Shown here piece by piece: positions 1 to 11,175 of a stretch of 64,000 bases of DNA. Origin of the DNA: Amborella trichopoda. Its lineage: Eukaryota; Streptophyta; Magnoliopsida; Amborellales; Amborellaceae. The notes beneath the pieces are model-generated. The model did no database searches. It was not told the DNA's origin and saw nothing but the letters and a program-made list of their open reading frames with translations. The stretch covers positions 5,457,213 through 5,521,212 of the forward strand of contig NW_006499973.1 of assembly GCF_000471905.2 (NCBI RefSeq), read 5' to 3'. The translations under genes were made by a program, and so were the position numbers. The number at the start of each line of letters is the position of its first letter. Within the stretch, counting starts at the first letter, position 1.

Positions 1-594
1 TCTCTCTCTCTCTTCTCTCTTTCTCTCTCTTCTCTCTGTCTTTCTCTCTCTCTTCTCTCTCTTTCTCTCTCTTCTCTTCTTCTACCAACCAATGAGACCT
101 AGCACCGATTGGCCTTCTCTTTCTTCTTCTGTCAACTGACGAGACCTATCACCGGTTGCTTTCTCTCTCTTCTTCTATCAACTGGAGAGACTTAGCATCA
201 TTTGTCTTTCTCTCTCTTCTTCTATCAACTGACGAGACCTAGCTTCAGTTGGCTTTCTCTCTCTTCTTCTATCAACTAACGAGACCTAGTGCCGATTGAC
301 CTTCTCTCTCTTCTTCTGTCAACTGATGAGACCTAGCACCGATTGAATTTCTCTCTCTTTGTCTACTAGTCGACAAGGCTTAGCACTGGTTGTTCTTCTC
401 TGTCTTCTTCTACCAATTAGTGAGGCCTAATGCCGGTTGTCTTTTTTCTCTCTACCAATTAGTGAGGCCTAGAGCCAGTTGGTCTTCTCCCTCTTCTTCT
501 ATCAGTCTGTGAGACTTAGCACCGACTGCTTCCTCTCTCGCCCATCACCTGAAATAATCGACGATATCTAGCACCGATTGCATGTCCTCTTCGA
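1..594 (+). repeat. Plus-strand LTR fragment with 47-bp minisatellite
   Basis: CT-rich DNA followed by about ten diverged copies of a 47-48 bp unit. Each unit has a CT-rich half and a half of the form GAGACCTAGCACCGATTGG. The same array is seen inside the complete LTRs at 31920-32420, 45540-46060 and 49250-49860, so this is the transcribed leader part of an LTR in + orientation. It ends near 594, where the sequence switches abruptly to the reverse complement of an element leader. The left part lies outside the window. There is no coding potential beyond low-complexity frames. Confidence 0.75.
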
Positions 595-1547
595 TTGCTC
601 GATGATGGAGGTGTGGGTCAGGATAGGATTGAGTCTTGCGAAGGCTTGAGTCTGGGGCGAGAGGACATCTGTGATGGCGACATGCATGCGCCCCTTGAAG
701 AGGATTACGGGAGACCTGGGGGTCGGCTTGGGATCATGCAAGTGATCTGGCCTTTGGAGGCCAAGAACTTCAAGCAGGTGTCTGTAAGAGAACGTGTGTA
801 GGCTTGCCCCTTACATGGTGCGCTTATGTGTGCAGAGTAGGAGGACCACTCGAGTTAGCATAACAGTGGTGTTGCCCCGAGCGGTGAGATGCATATGAGT
901 AGCGTGCACAGGACCTGGCCTTGGAAGGTACGATCTTGGTCACGGACTCGAGATAACATAAGGTTTGCCCGAGGTGTGACTCGAGTGGGTAACCCACAAG
1001 CCTTGTGGTGTGTGTGAGGGGTGGAGACTGTGGGATTTTCGCCACGATGTGTTGAGCCTCTAGGGATAGAGACCAATGGTGCAGAAATGTGGGGGGTAGT
1101 GTTATGGTGACCCATAGAAGCAATGACAACTTATTTACCTTTTGCAGATAGGGAATGGGAAGCCTTTTGGCGTACCTTAGGAACACAATCGGCAGGTGAC
1201 TTGCCAGTGGCTGGGTGCATGTTGTGTGGGGCAACAGAAGTGCAGCCAATGTAGGGTGCCTTGGTGGAATTTCCACCAGAGCGAGGAGATGAGGAGTGAG
1301 GGACCTTTAAGTCCCGCCTCACACTGGTCCTGGGAGCTAGACAAGGGGCCTTTGCTCAAGAGGATGGTTGGGAACGAAGTCATCGAAACTTGTTCCCTAG
1401 GCTCGAATGCGAGGATAAGAAAATCCCCAATCTAGATAAGTGGGTTTCAAAACCCGCAGGCCATTAATAAAATGTGAAACGAAAATGAATGCAAATAATA
1501 AAAGAAGAAATTTGCTAAACAAGAAAGATCCGACTAAGGGGTAGTAA
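595..1547 (-). pseudogene. Element E: truncated leader and ORF1 remnant
   Basis: Read on the minus strand from the PBS at 1548, this matches the leader and upstream ORF (ORF1) of elements B, C, D and F: the RDLKVPHS-like start, the basic Gly/Arg/Thr-rich middle and the Pro-rich tail. Homology to C runs down to about 595, where C continues towards gag but here a + LTR fragment begins. Frames shift several times, so no intact protein remains. gag, protease and the antisense gene of this copy are absent from the window. Confidence 0.7.
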
Positions 1548-1566
1548 GTCCCCAGTGGAGTCGCCA
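1548..1566 (-). other. Primer-binding site of element E (tRNA-Arg type)
   Basis: On the minus strand, TGGCGACTCCACTGGGGAC directly follows the LTR terminus ACCTAACCAACA. Its plus-strand form matches the 3' end plus CCA of a plant tRNA-Arg as I remember it, which is the primer type reported for Ogre elements. This is the cleanest PBS in the window. The other copies differ by one to three bases. Confidence 0.8.
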
Positions 1567-2389
1567 TGTTGGTTAGGTGCCTCGATCTCGCCCTTCGGAT
1601 CCTTTTGGGCATCGGGTAGCACGCATCTCCGGTTTTCAGGGAAGACCGGAGATGTTTTTGAGATCCCTCTCTCTGGAACCTCGTTCGAGAATGGGGGCAT
1701 GTGTTACCAATCGATGAGAGAGAAATTTCAGGTGGGTTCAAGACTTACTCGAGTTGGCTCGCGTGGGCGCCCTCTTAGATCACGAAGAATGCCCCCCAGT
1801 AATAAAACTGGTTTGGAATCACCTCCCTTAGCTTGTATTCTTCTTGTTTTTTGCAATCACACACATATAGCATAGGTCATAAGAAAGGTGGGTCAGACCT
1901 CACCCTTTTCCTCTTTGATGAATGTACACAAGCGCGTGCATTCAAAAAGAAAAAAATGAGAGAAGAAAGACGGGGGAGAAGAATTCGACTGAGCGAGAGG
2001 ATCAGAGTAGTGATTAAGTTGATGAATAACTGGCCTGACATGATAGTAAAATGGGCTCGATAACTAAGACCGACTCACAGGGGTACTACTAGATGTCATA
2101 CCAATACCAACTAGCTAGATACGATGGTTAGTCTATCGTGGCAATAAAGTGCGACAAGTAATCCTAGCACAACAACATTATGGCTGGACAACAAGATTAC
2201 CATGAGCAGCTAACATCGATCCCTCTTAGTCGAATGAAAGAGTAACAAAATGAGGACTATGAAGAAAGAATAAGAAGCGAAGTAAGAGAAGAAGGGAACA
2301 GAAGGGGGGAGGGAGAAGAGAGGAAGAGAAGAGTATGAAAGGTGGGAGATTAAAAGAGAGAGAGGGAAGGAAGACACAGTCGGAGCTGG

Positions 2390-2990
2390 GCATTGTTGGC
2401 TATGTTCGAAGGAAGAGAGAGAAAATGCAGTCGGTACTAAGCTTCACCAACTGTGTTATACAGATAAAAGGAGAGAGAAGATGCAGTCGGTGTTAGGCTT
2501 TGTCGACTGAGTAGAAGAGAGAGAAAACACAAATGGTACTAGGCTTCACCGATTGTGTCAGAAGAAGAGAGAGAAAATATAGTCAGTGCCTTCACTGACT
2601 GTCAAAAGAAGAGAGAGAAAATACAGTCGATGCTAAGCTTCACTAACTGTCAGATTAAGAGAGACAAAATGCAGTCGACGCTAGGTTTCGCCGACTGTGT
2701 CAAAAGAAGAGAGATGGAGAGACCCAGTCGGCGTAAAGCTTGCACCAGTTGTGATGGAAGAGAAGTAAGAGAGAGAGATCGAGCTAGCGCTAGGCTTCAC
2801 TGACTGTGACAGAAAAGGAGAGAGAGAAATCCAGCAGGTGCTAGGCTTCGTTGACTGGCTTTAGAAGAGAAGGTGAGAGAGAAACCCAATCGGTACTAGA
2901 CTTCACCGATTAACTTCAAAAGAGAAGGAGAGAGAGAAATCCAACCGGTTCTAGGCTTCACCGACTGACGTAAGAAGAGAAGGAGAGAGA
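2390..2990 (-). repeat. 47-bp minisatellite in LTR leader
   Basis: Tandem, diverged units of roughly 45-50 bp, seen on the plus strand as GA-rich stretches alternating with a CAGTCGGTGCTAGGCTTCACC-like half. This is the reverse complement of the array at 1-594. It lies downstream of the LTR TATA box, so it would be in the 5' untranslated part of the genomic transcript. Confidence 0.75.
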
Positions 2991-3384
2991 TAGAGATAGG
3001 AACGAGAAATAAGGGAGGAGAGAGAAAGAGATAGAGATGAGATAGAGGGGAGGAGTGAGAAAGAGATAGAGATGAGATAAAGGGAAGGAGAGAGAAAGAG
3101 AAGATGAGAGAGAAAGAGGGGAGGAGAGAGAAAGAGAGGCAAAGAGAAAGAGGGGAGGAGAGAGAAAGAGAAAGAGAAAGAGAAAGAGAAAGAGAAAGAG
3201 ATGAGATGAAAGGGAAGGAGAGAGAGGGGAGGAGAGAGAAAGTTACCTGCCTGAAGAGTATCGATCCTTTTCTTCACTCTCCTCTCTCTCTCCAAGACAT
3301 ACCCAAGAACTTTAGCAAGAATGGAAATTTTATTGAATTAATGAAAAAATGAACCGAAGGTCCTTTACAATTTAGCTTTGCATG

Positions 3385-3392
3385 TTTATATA
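3385..3392 (-). promoter_or_regulatory. LTR TATA box (element E)
   Basis: TATATAAA on the minus strand, in the block CAACTCTATATAAAC shared by the complete LTRs. It lies about 1.3 kb inside the LTR and about 55 bp upstream of an AATAAA, the normal spacing for an LTR promoter and R region. Confidence 0.7.
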
Positions 3393-4699
3393 GAGTTGGG
3401 TTAAAATGTGGGTGTAGGCCCAAAAACTAGCAAGAATTGAAGATAATTACAATTTAATTGAATTTAAAGAAATTCTAAAAATGGGTGTAAAAGGACTATT
3501 TTGCCCCTGCCTAATAATGTATGGAATTTCAGAACAGTCCCTACTGCTGCACAAGAACTTGCGTGATCTTCTATGGCTGACCCAGTGTCGTTTTGATGCC
3601 CGTTTAATCAAAAGATTATTGTTTTTTTGTAAGGCTCGGCATGACAATCATTTTAATACCAACTTCGAGCCATGAATCATGTTTTTGAGCCATGATCATG
3701 AGACTTGAATTTTTGATGAATCTTGAAAACTTCGGATCAATTGTGTACTCTTTCCTTGATGTTTCTTCATGATTTCTTCGTTGAATCACACTGAACATGC
3801 CATCATGATCACGTTGCAACAAACGTAGCTTGATTTCTTGCCTAGATAAAGATTTTGTCGTCTTAAGTTTTTGACTGGTATCTTGAAATCTGACGGTCAA
3901 AATTTACAACAGCTTTTATGGCTTCGTGTGTGAAATCTAACCGTTCATCGTACGTGAGGTTCAGACTACGGATAGCCTCGGACCTCTCGTACATAATGCA
4001 ATTGGTTTCATGCCCATCGGGTATGCAAGCATCGTGATTTGGCTACTCTAATGAGGCATGCTGCTGCTGAATTTTCTGCAGTTGCCATCATGGATCAGTG
4101 AATTTCATTTGGTTTTTCTCTTAGCTCGGGTGTCATCATGAGGCATACCACATATCAAATTGCTCGTCATGATGAGACGAACATGCTCATCAAATTTGGG
4201 AGTCATCTGACTTGGAACGGGTGAGATATAGGCTCCAAAAGTGACTACTCGTGACTGTAAAAGCAACCACCTTTAATGGTGTTTTGATGGAGTGAGGCCA
4301 CATGGGAATACTGTGCAGCCTATCCCTTTTAAGTATTTTTCCCATAACTTTGTCTTGGAATGCCCGTTTAAGCCAAAACTTGACCCATAAGGGTTTTCGA
4401 CCGTGTCAAATCTAATGGCAGTGATCCCACAACTGTTTGATGCACCAAAAGTATGACTTTAGTTATAGGGTCCATTTCAGGGTGCTAGAGACCGATGTTG
4501 CTGAAATTGTTTCTTTGTGTTCATTGCCTTAGACATGTCTGATCGTGATGAAACTTGACGGGTGGTCTTTTAATGTGATGATGAATATCTTGACCAATTT
4601 TGGGGCCATTATCAGACTTTCATGAATTTCCACTGTTTTGTAGGTTTTACTGACCTGGTTCCTATCAGGGACCAAGGTGTTGAAAAATACATTCAAACA

Positions 4700-5090
4700 A
4701 CCTTCTCTCTCTTCTTCTTCATCTGCCATGGACGATGAAAGCACATCACCACCCATGTCTTCTCTCTCTTTTTCCTCTGACATAGAAGGTGGAGGCACAT
4801 CATCGCCCATGTTTTCTCACTCTTCTTCCTCTGACACGGACGAGGAAAGCACATCGCTGCTCATGTCTTATCTTTCTTCTTCTTCCTCTGACATGGACTG
4901 TGGAAGCACATCACTGCCCATGTATTCTCTCTCTTCTTCTTCCTTTGACACGGACGACGTAACCACATCGTCGCCCATATCTTTTCTCTCTTCTTCCTCT
5001 GACACGGATGACAGAAGCATATCGCCGTCTATGTTTTCTCTCTTCTTACCCTTCTGTCATGGATGGTGGAAGCTCATCGTCATCCATGTT
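4700..5090 (+). repeat. 54-57 bp CT-rich minisatellite
   Basis: Six to seven tandem units, each a CT-rich stretch followed by GACACGGACGA-like and GGAAGCACATC-like segments and CCCATGT. Units I counted are 54, 57, 57, 54 and 55 bp. Because most are multiples of three, a Ser-rich frame with SSSSDTDD-like repeats stays open across the array (4677-5297). The other complete LTRs have a different 47-bp unit at this position. Confidence 0.65.
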
Positions 5091-5515
5091 CTTTTCTATC
5101 TTCTCTGTCATCGCCATTCATGTTCCCTTGCTCTCTTCTCTCTCTTTCTTCTTCATTCTTTTCCTTCTCTTTCTTCCTCTCTCTCTTTTTCCTTTCCTCC
5201 TCATTATTCATCTCATCTTCTTCTCCCATACATGACATCTATAGTACTGTGCATGTTTTTCTTTCTCTCTCTTCTTTCTTATCTTTTTCTCATTTGACTA
5301 AGAGAGGCTAAGGCAAACATTAACATGATAGTCTTGTAGTATAGCAATATTGCTGCTGAGCCAGTCTTGGATACTATACCCACCTTAATGATGCCAGACT
5401 GGTCAATGATTGTTCTGGCGTCTAGTAGCATTGTTGTTGTGTCGGTTTAGTTACCATGCCAACTTTTCTATCATGCCGGGTCAATCACTTACTTGTCTAG
5501 TTGTTTTGTTAAGTC

Positions 5516-5520
5516 TAGTC
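5516..5520. other. Target-site duplication of element A, left copy
   Basis: TAGTC immediately before the minus-oriented LTR of element A. An identical TAGTC follows the other outer LTR terminus at 22615-22619. Five bases is the usual target duplication for plant Ty3/gypsy elements. Confidence 0.75.
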
Positions 5521-7842
5521 TGGTTAGGTGCCTCGATCTCACCGTCTGAATCTAGGTAATCGGGTGGCACGTGTCTCGAGTTTTTGGTAAACCCAAGATT
5601 TGAGATCGCTCTCTTAGAACCTTACCCAAGGGCAAGGGCAGGTATAATAACTTTTAGGTGGGTTCGGGACATACTTGGGCTGGCTCACATGGGCGCCCTC
5701 TTAGATCACGAAGAAAGCCGCTCCAGCTGCTTGAGCTGGTTTAAAATCACCTCCCTTGACCTGCAATCCTCTTGTTTTTCAGCACAACACTTCTATGATT
5801 AATTTGTAAGACAAGTGGGTCGAAGGGGCCTACCTTTGTCTTAGGGTAATGCACGTTCATATGAGAAGGCATTGCAGTGCATGGTTCGATAAAAAAAATA
5901 GAAAAGAAAAAAGAGCTTGACAGAGGGGGGAGACCAACATGACGATCAGAAGTTACCGACTCGAAGTGGTAGCAAGTCGGGCATGATTCACAAGACCAGC
6001 ACGACGGTAATATTACTTGAAAGCGAGGTCGGCACGGTGGTGTTAAGCTAAGTCTACCATCAGTCAAGTGAGAAGATAAAGGGATGAAGAGAAGAGGGCG
6101 AGACGACAAAGAGAAGAGAAGTCCAGACATCAATAAGCAATGTTGTTGGCAATGCGAGGAGACAACACATCCCGTGTGGATGGCACTGACTCCTGATGAG
6201 GCACACGATGATGGTTTCTCTTAGGTCACACGACGATAGGTGTGGGATGCAAGGAGAATGGTGATGGGCACCGGACGGGCGGAGGAAGCTCACGGACGGT
6301 GACGAGTGTTGCTAAAGCCTCTAGCTGACGGCAATAGGTATCGTCGTCTACATTAGATGCGGAGTAGAGGAAGACCCCTGCCAATGGCAACAAACTTCAC
6401 CGTCTGGGTTCTTCATCGAGACGTCACAACAATGTCTGTGGGCGACGATAGGCAGCGCCGTCTATAGACTTCACTGAAAGAAAGAGACAAATGAATAGAA
6501 GGGGAGGGGGACTCATGCATGGTGCTGTCATCCTCATGGACGACCTGTGAGACCAAGGGAGAGGCATACACGGAACTGCCACTACCATGCACAACCTCTG
6601 CGAGGAACTCAGACGAAGAAGAGGGAGAAGAGAGGGGAAAAGAGAGAGGGAAGAAGAAAAGAAAAGAAGAGAGAGAAGGTTTACCTCAACCTTAGGGGTA
6701 CCGATCAAAAGTTTATCTCACCTCACTCTCTCTCTCTTTCAAGCGTGACACAACAATAGGGTGCAAAATGATAGATTTGCTTTTTCTTGACATGTTGTGT
6801 AATTCTAGAACAGTCCTTATGTTACCTTAGAACTTGTATGATTTTGTATGGATGATCCGGGGACATTTAGATGCCCTGTTGATCGTAAGAAGAATGTTTT
6901 CTTATAGGGATCGGCATGACGATCGATTTGATACCAACTTCGAGCCATAGATTGTGTTTTTAGTGCAGGATCATGTGACTTATAATTTGAATAGATTTTG
7001 AAACTTTGGATCGATAGTGTGCTCGTTCCTTGATTTTTTTTGTGTTTTCTTCATTGAATCACACTGAGCAAACCTCTACGATCATGGGGCACCAAACGCA
7101 GCTCGATTCTGTGCCCGAAAGAAGATTTGTAAGTTTGGAATTTTGGCTGGAATCAAGATTTTGGTGACAGAATTTGTACTTTGTTCGTTGGCTTCGTGTG
7201 CATAATTTGACCATTCATCATGTATGGGGATCGAGTCAGAGATAACCCGAGACCTTACGCTCATAATGAAATTGGTATCACATCGATCAGGTCCGTGAGT
7301 GGTGTGATTTGGCCACTCAAGTGAGGCACGATGCTGCTAAATTTTCTGCACGTTCTTCACGAATGAACAACTTCTCTCTATCTTTCCTTCACGGTTAGGT
7401 ATCGTCACGGGGCGTGCCACATATGGAATTTGCTCCTCTTGACCTGATGAACATGCTCACCAAATCTGAGCACAATCCGACTTGAGACAAGTGAGATATG
7501 AGCATCGAAAGTCACTGCTCGTGACTGTCCCTTTAATGGTATAGTGTTGTAGGGTGTCCGCACGGGAATAGCATGCGGCTTCTCCTGTTTCACTCTTTCA
7601 CCAATAACTTCTTTCTGAAATGCCTCTTTGAGCTGAAACTTGGCCTTTGGGAGTTTTTAATTGTACCGGATCCAATGGCAGTGGTCCCTTAACAATTTGA
7701 GATGCTAAAAATGTAACTCGAGTTATAGGGGCATGTTTCAAGGTGTTAGAGGCCGATTCTACTAGAACTGTTTCTCAGTTTGCACTGGCTTAGACATGTT
7801 GGCATGCAATGAAACTTAGCAAGAGATTTTTGAGAGACCTAT
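5521..7842 (-). repeat. Element A 3' LTR, inner end truncated
   Basis: It begins (plus strand) TGGTTAGGTGCCTCGATCTC and is collinear with 20065-22614: the block around TCTTAGATCACGAAGAAAGCC, a poly-A patch near 5890, a GA-rich tract near 6610-6680, and the U3 block with CGGCATGACGATCG near 6910. Homology ends near 7842 at GAGAGACCT, so the last 115 bp or so, including the TG terminus, are missing. In one stretch of about 240 bp aligned by eye, the two A LTRs differ at roughly 15 percent of sites, which indicates an old insertion. Minus-strand frames at 5747-6133 and 6060-6293 recur in the other LTR by duplication and look non-coding. Confidence 0.75.
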
Positions 7843-10210
7843 GAAAGTGCGTCATCCTACCTTGTTGGTCCAAGTGCCCTTTCGCAGGTTTTCACTTGAA
7901 TAGGGGAAGTGGTGTCGTGAAGACGATTTTCACCAACTTCTCTTATTTCCAGGATCATTTACCCATGACCTTGTGGTCATGTCCACCCTTTTCTTCCTTC
8001 TTTGTTCACGGTGCCCTTTCGGGGTTTTCACAGTGACTGGGTTTCTTTTTCCATGGAACTCTCCTACTCATGGTTTTGTGACCATGTCCGTCTGTTATTC
8101 TTACTCATGGCATTCCCTTGTCTAAGTGTACACCATGCCTATGTTTTTAGTGAAGGCGTGTTGAGGGTCGTGCCTTTGAGACCTGTGCGAACCCTTTTAA
8201 CATCATGTGTCCATGATGCACTATAGTTTAAGGTCATACCCCTGGACCATGGTGGTAAGGAATGACAATCCATAGAGGCCATACAGTGAGTCTGGTGATA
8301 ACTTTGACTCACTTGGGAAGATGACATGAAGTTTCTTGTAGAGAGTTGATTGGATGGTAGGTGAAAAGTGGTGACCCACTAGCTAGCGGCAAATATGGGT
8401 GCCGAGATGGCTTGCCATTTAGTGAGCATGGGAAATACTCACTGGGGGATGATGAAAGATGGTGAAGGTGGCCTATGTACACGAATGGGCCAGCTAGGGA
8501 AGACGTACGTGGAAATGCACGTAAAGGGCATGTATGCCTAAATAGGCTCACTGGGAAGGCAATAGGGGTGATGTGCGAGTACGAACGGGTTGGTTAGGGA
8601 GGACATGTGTGAAGATGCACGTAAAAGGTGGTGTGCGTGTATGTGGGGCGTCTTTAAGGTCATGCCTCCTAGACCTGGGCAAAGCAGTTTGACGTCATGC
8701 GTCCAAGATGTGCACTATGATTTAAGGTCATATAGCTTGGACCGTGGTTATGCAGTTTAAAGTCATACAACTAGGACCATGCAGTTTAAGATCATGCAGC
8801 TAGACCTCCACTATAGTTTAAGGTCATATAGTTTGGACCGTAGCTATGCAGTTTAGGGTCATGTAGCATGGATCGAGTACGAGTCACCATGTCAGTAGGG
8901 TTGCATGGGGGGGTAGGTATGTGGATAGCAATCTGACTCCCTGGGGATAAAGATAGTTAAGGCTATACACATGCGAAGAGATGTAGATAAAGACGGTGAC
9001 CCTACGAGGAGTAATAAATGGTAGAGGCTTCACTGGGGATTAGGAGGGCCAGTGTGACTCCACAAGGATAATGAGTATTGATGTGCATGGAACTCTGACA
9101 GACCAGAGCAACGATGAACCCCACCGTGGATTGAAGGGATAAGAATGGTCCTAACTCTCAAGAGATGATGGGGTGAATATGACCCTTGCATACCTCTAAC
9201 TCCACTAGGGGTTTTGACAAGATGTATCTTAGCAAAGAATAGGTGGTCCATCTCAAGTTAGAGTTATGCGTGTGGATAATTTATCACGCTGCGCATTACA
9301 GTTTTAGGGTCTTGTAGCTCAGACCATGGATGTGCAGTTTAAAGTCATACAACTAGGACCATGCAGTTTGTGGTCGTGCAACTAGACCTTCGCTACAGTT
9401 GAAAGTCGTATAGTGTGGACCATGACGCTAAGCCTTTTATCGTCATGCGGTCAGGACGCGCACTATGGTTTAAGGTCACACAGCTGGGCGATGGTCGTAA
9501 GTTTAGAGTCATGCGACAAGGACTTTCGCAGTTTTAAGGTCGTGCAACTAGACCTCTGCTACAGTTTAAGGTCATATAGTTTGGACCATGTAGTTTAAGG
9601 TCGTGCACCTGGACCATGGCAGTGCAATTTAAGGTCATTTAGGGCAGACCACCACTATAGTTTAAGGTCATATAGTTCGGACCATAGTCGTACAGTTTTG
9701 AGTTGTGAGACAAGGATTAAGGCTATGCCGTTTAAGGTCGTGCAACACAGATCGTGGCAGTGCAATTTAAGGTAATGCAGCACGGATCGTGGTTATAGTG
9801 AGGGAATGTGACTCCCTGAGGAATAGAGCCGTCATCAGAGATTGGGCACTCTGAGGAGCGAGATTGTGGTGTAGGGCATGAACTTCCTGAGGATGAGGGA
9901 CGACGGTCCGAAGAGGAGCGTCACGACATGAGCATGACACTAAGTTAGGTCCTTTAGTGAAACATGTAGTGGTAACCCATGACATTTCGTGCGACGATGA
10001 TCTTTGGACGAGATGCACTATGAAAGTCTTGATGAGGGGCACGACGCTAGCCTCCTGACGAGGCACACGTTGAAAATCTTGATGAGCCAAATGACGATGA
10101 TGCTTTGGGTCTCGGGCTTGGCCCGCCCCAGCCTGATCTTTTAACCATCAAGAGCTGGGGACTGGAGCATCATTCTGAGTTTGTCGGGGGCAGTCTTTAG
10201 CAGTGTAGGG
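7843..10210 (-). other. Element A 3' noncoding region
   Basis: Noncoding DNA between the 3' LTR and the promoter of the antisense gene. Its reverse complement aligns with element D from about 61605 to 63900: shared blocks include TTGGTCCAAG near 7868, CATGACC/CATGTCC near 7960-7985, CTGACTCCCTGGGGAT near 8934, and the hairpin array. I see no coding frame with cross-copy support. Confidence 0.7.
8226..9790 (+). repeat. Array of short inverted repeats (AGGTC-N-GACCT)
   Basis: Diverged tandem units of about 30-34 bp of the type GTTTAAGGTCATATAGTTTG followed by GACCATGG. A single early unit lies at 8228-8258; the dense array is 8650-9790. Most units contain AGGTC and GACC(T) separated by 8-10 nt, so each can form a small stem-loop. 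The same repeat, reverse-complemented, is at 62540-63140 in element D. The array lies upstream of the antisense-gene promoter. Confidence 0.75.
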
Positions 10211-10217
10211 TATAAAA
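10211..10217 (+). promoter_or_regulatory. Candidate TATA box of the antisense PMD-like gene (element A)
   Basis: TATAAAAAGG after CAGTGTAGGG, 965 bp upstream of the conserved start codon at 11176. Element D has TATATAAT at the equivalent place (minus strand, 61604-61597). A TATA motif at the same place in two diverged copies, in the gene's own orientation, supports a dedicated promoter separate from the LTR. Confidence 0.55.
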
Positions 10218-11175
10218 AGGGGAGAAACACCACCTTACTATTTTACTGAACGGTAAAATAGTTGAAGGGATTTTTAGAGAGAGAGAGAGAGCCAAAGCTG
10301 CTGGTGAGGGTTTTTCGACGAGAACTTCCTGACCAAAACCTACAAAGATAGGCCCTTAGGAGTTTTTCTAATGATCTTCAGGAGATGCAAAGCTTCACAA
10401 CGTGATTGCGAACACTTTCCAAAAGTGCCGAGGCTTTTTGAGCAAGGTAGAGGATTTCTCAAAGCCTTGGCCGGATTTGCAGTGGTACCCTGCCGGGGTT
10501 TGAGTTCTCCTCTGATTGTTTTACTACTGAAGGGGAGGTCATAGAGAGTTCAGAGGGCTCTATTGGTCCTCTAGTTGTTGGAGAGAAGGAGAAGGGACTG
10601 CATTGAGCTCACCAAAATCTTAGCAGAATTCTGGTGAACTTTGGTGAACTGCTGAAGTGGGAAACCAGGGAGAAGGGCAATTCGCAGGGTCTCAGGGAAG
10701 TCTTCTGGGGACATCCGGTGGTTTTCACTAACTCCTGTAATAAGTAACAGGCGGGGACGGTTTTTTGGTGGAAGGAGTGAATTCCTGGTGAAGAGGAAGT
10801 GCCAGTGGGAACCCAAAGGGTTGCGGGACCATAACGGTCGAGGAGGTGAGGAGCCGTGGGACGGTGAACGGTCGCCCTCCGCAAGCGCGGCGACAGGCCA
10901 CGCCGCAAGTGTCAAGCGACATGTTCGAATTTCAAGGGTCGCACATGCGCCGTGTGTTGATAGTTGGAGTGAGGCATTAATGCGCCTTGGTTCGTAGGAC
11001 GTCGATAGTCCTTGGTTGATCGTGAGATGCGATTCCCTCCTAGTGGTAGATGGAGATAGTAAACTTTGGCTATGAGACGACGATAGCGTCTTACTGGGCA
11101 GATGACGATAGTCCTGCCTTGGTGAGCACAGTTTTTTTTTTGTGTGGTCACCTAGCGTCCCTCATTTTTATTCTA
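10218..11175 (+). other. Leader of antisense gene, element A
   Basis: Between the TATA box and the ATG. It contains a GA run near 10277-10290, a stretch with short GC-rich patches near 10850-10920, and a poly-T run at about 11133. It corresponds loosely to 60526-61596 in D and 42968-43935 in C. Short frames on both strands are not conserved. An intron is possible but I could not define splice sites. Confidence 0.5.

Larger units (their letters stand above)
1567..4699 (-). repeat. Complete LTR of element E (5' LTR, minus orientation)
   Basis: A 3.13-kb LTR with typical termini: in element orientation it begins TGTTTGAATG at 4699 and ends AACCAACA at 1567, next to the PBS. Order in element orientation: about 1.3 kb of U3; TATATAAA at 3392-3385; AATAAA at 3334-3329; a long CT-rich tract (about 3300-3000); the 47-bp minisatellite (about 2990-2390); then U5. 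It is homologous along its length to 30112-33199, 43936-46889 and 47552-50607. Its right end abuts a truncated + LTR at 4700. Small frames inside it are low-complexity and not genes. Confidence 0.85.
4700..5520 (+). repeat. Left half of element B 5' LTR, interrupted by element A
   Basis: From about 5240 this follows the post-minisatellite part of the + LTRs (compare 32480-32760 and 46180-46440), including the CATGATAGTCTTGT and CATGCC blocks. It stops at 5520 with TAGTC. The LTR resumes after the second TAGTC at 22615 and reaches the PBS of element B. The upstream part is a distinct CT-rich minisatellite. Its left end directly abuts the intact terminus of LTR 1567-4699, so E may also have inserted into this LTR. 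Confidence 0.65.

Noticed and set aside
1548..1566. A tRNA-Arg gene.
   Set aside because: Only the 19 nt matching the tRNA 3' end are present, at each LTR edge; this is a primer-binding site.
8650..9790. AGGTCA-like nuclear-receptor response elements.
   Set aside because: The motif is part of a tandem repeat and plants lack such receptors; the inverted-repeat explanation is sufficient.
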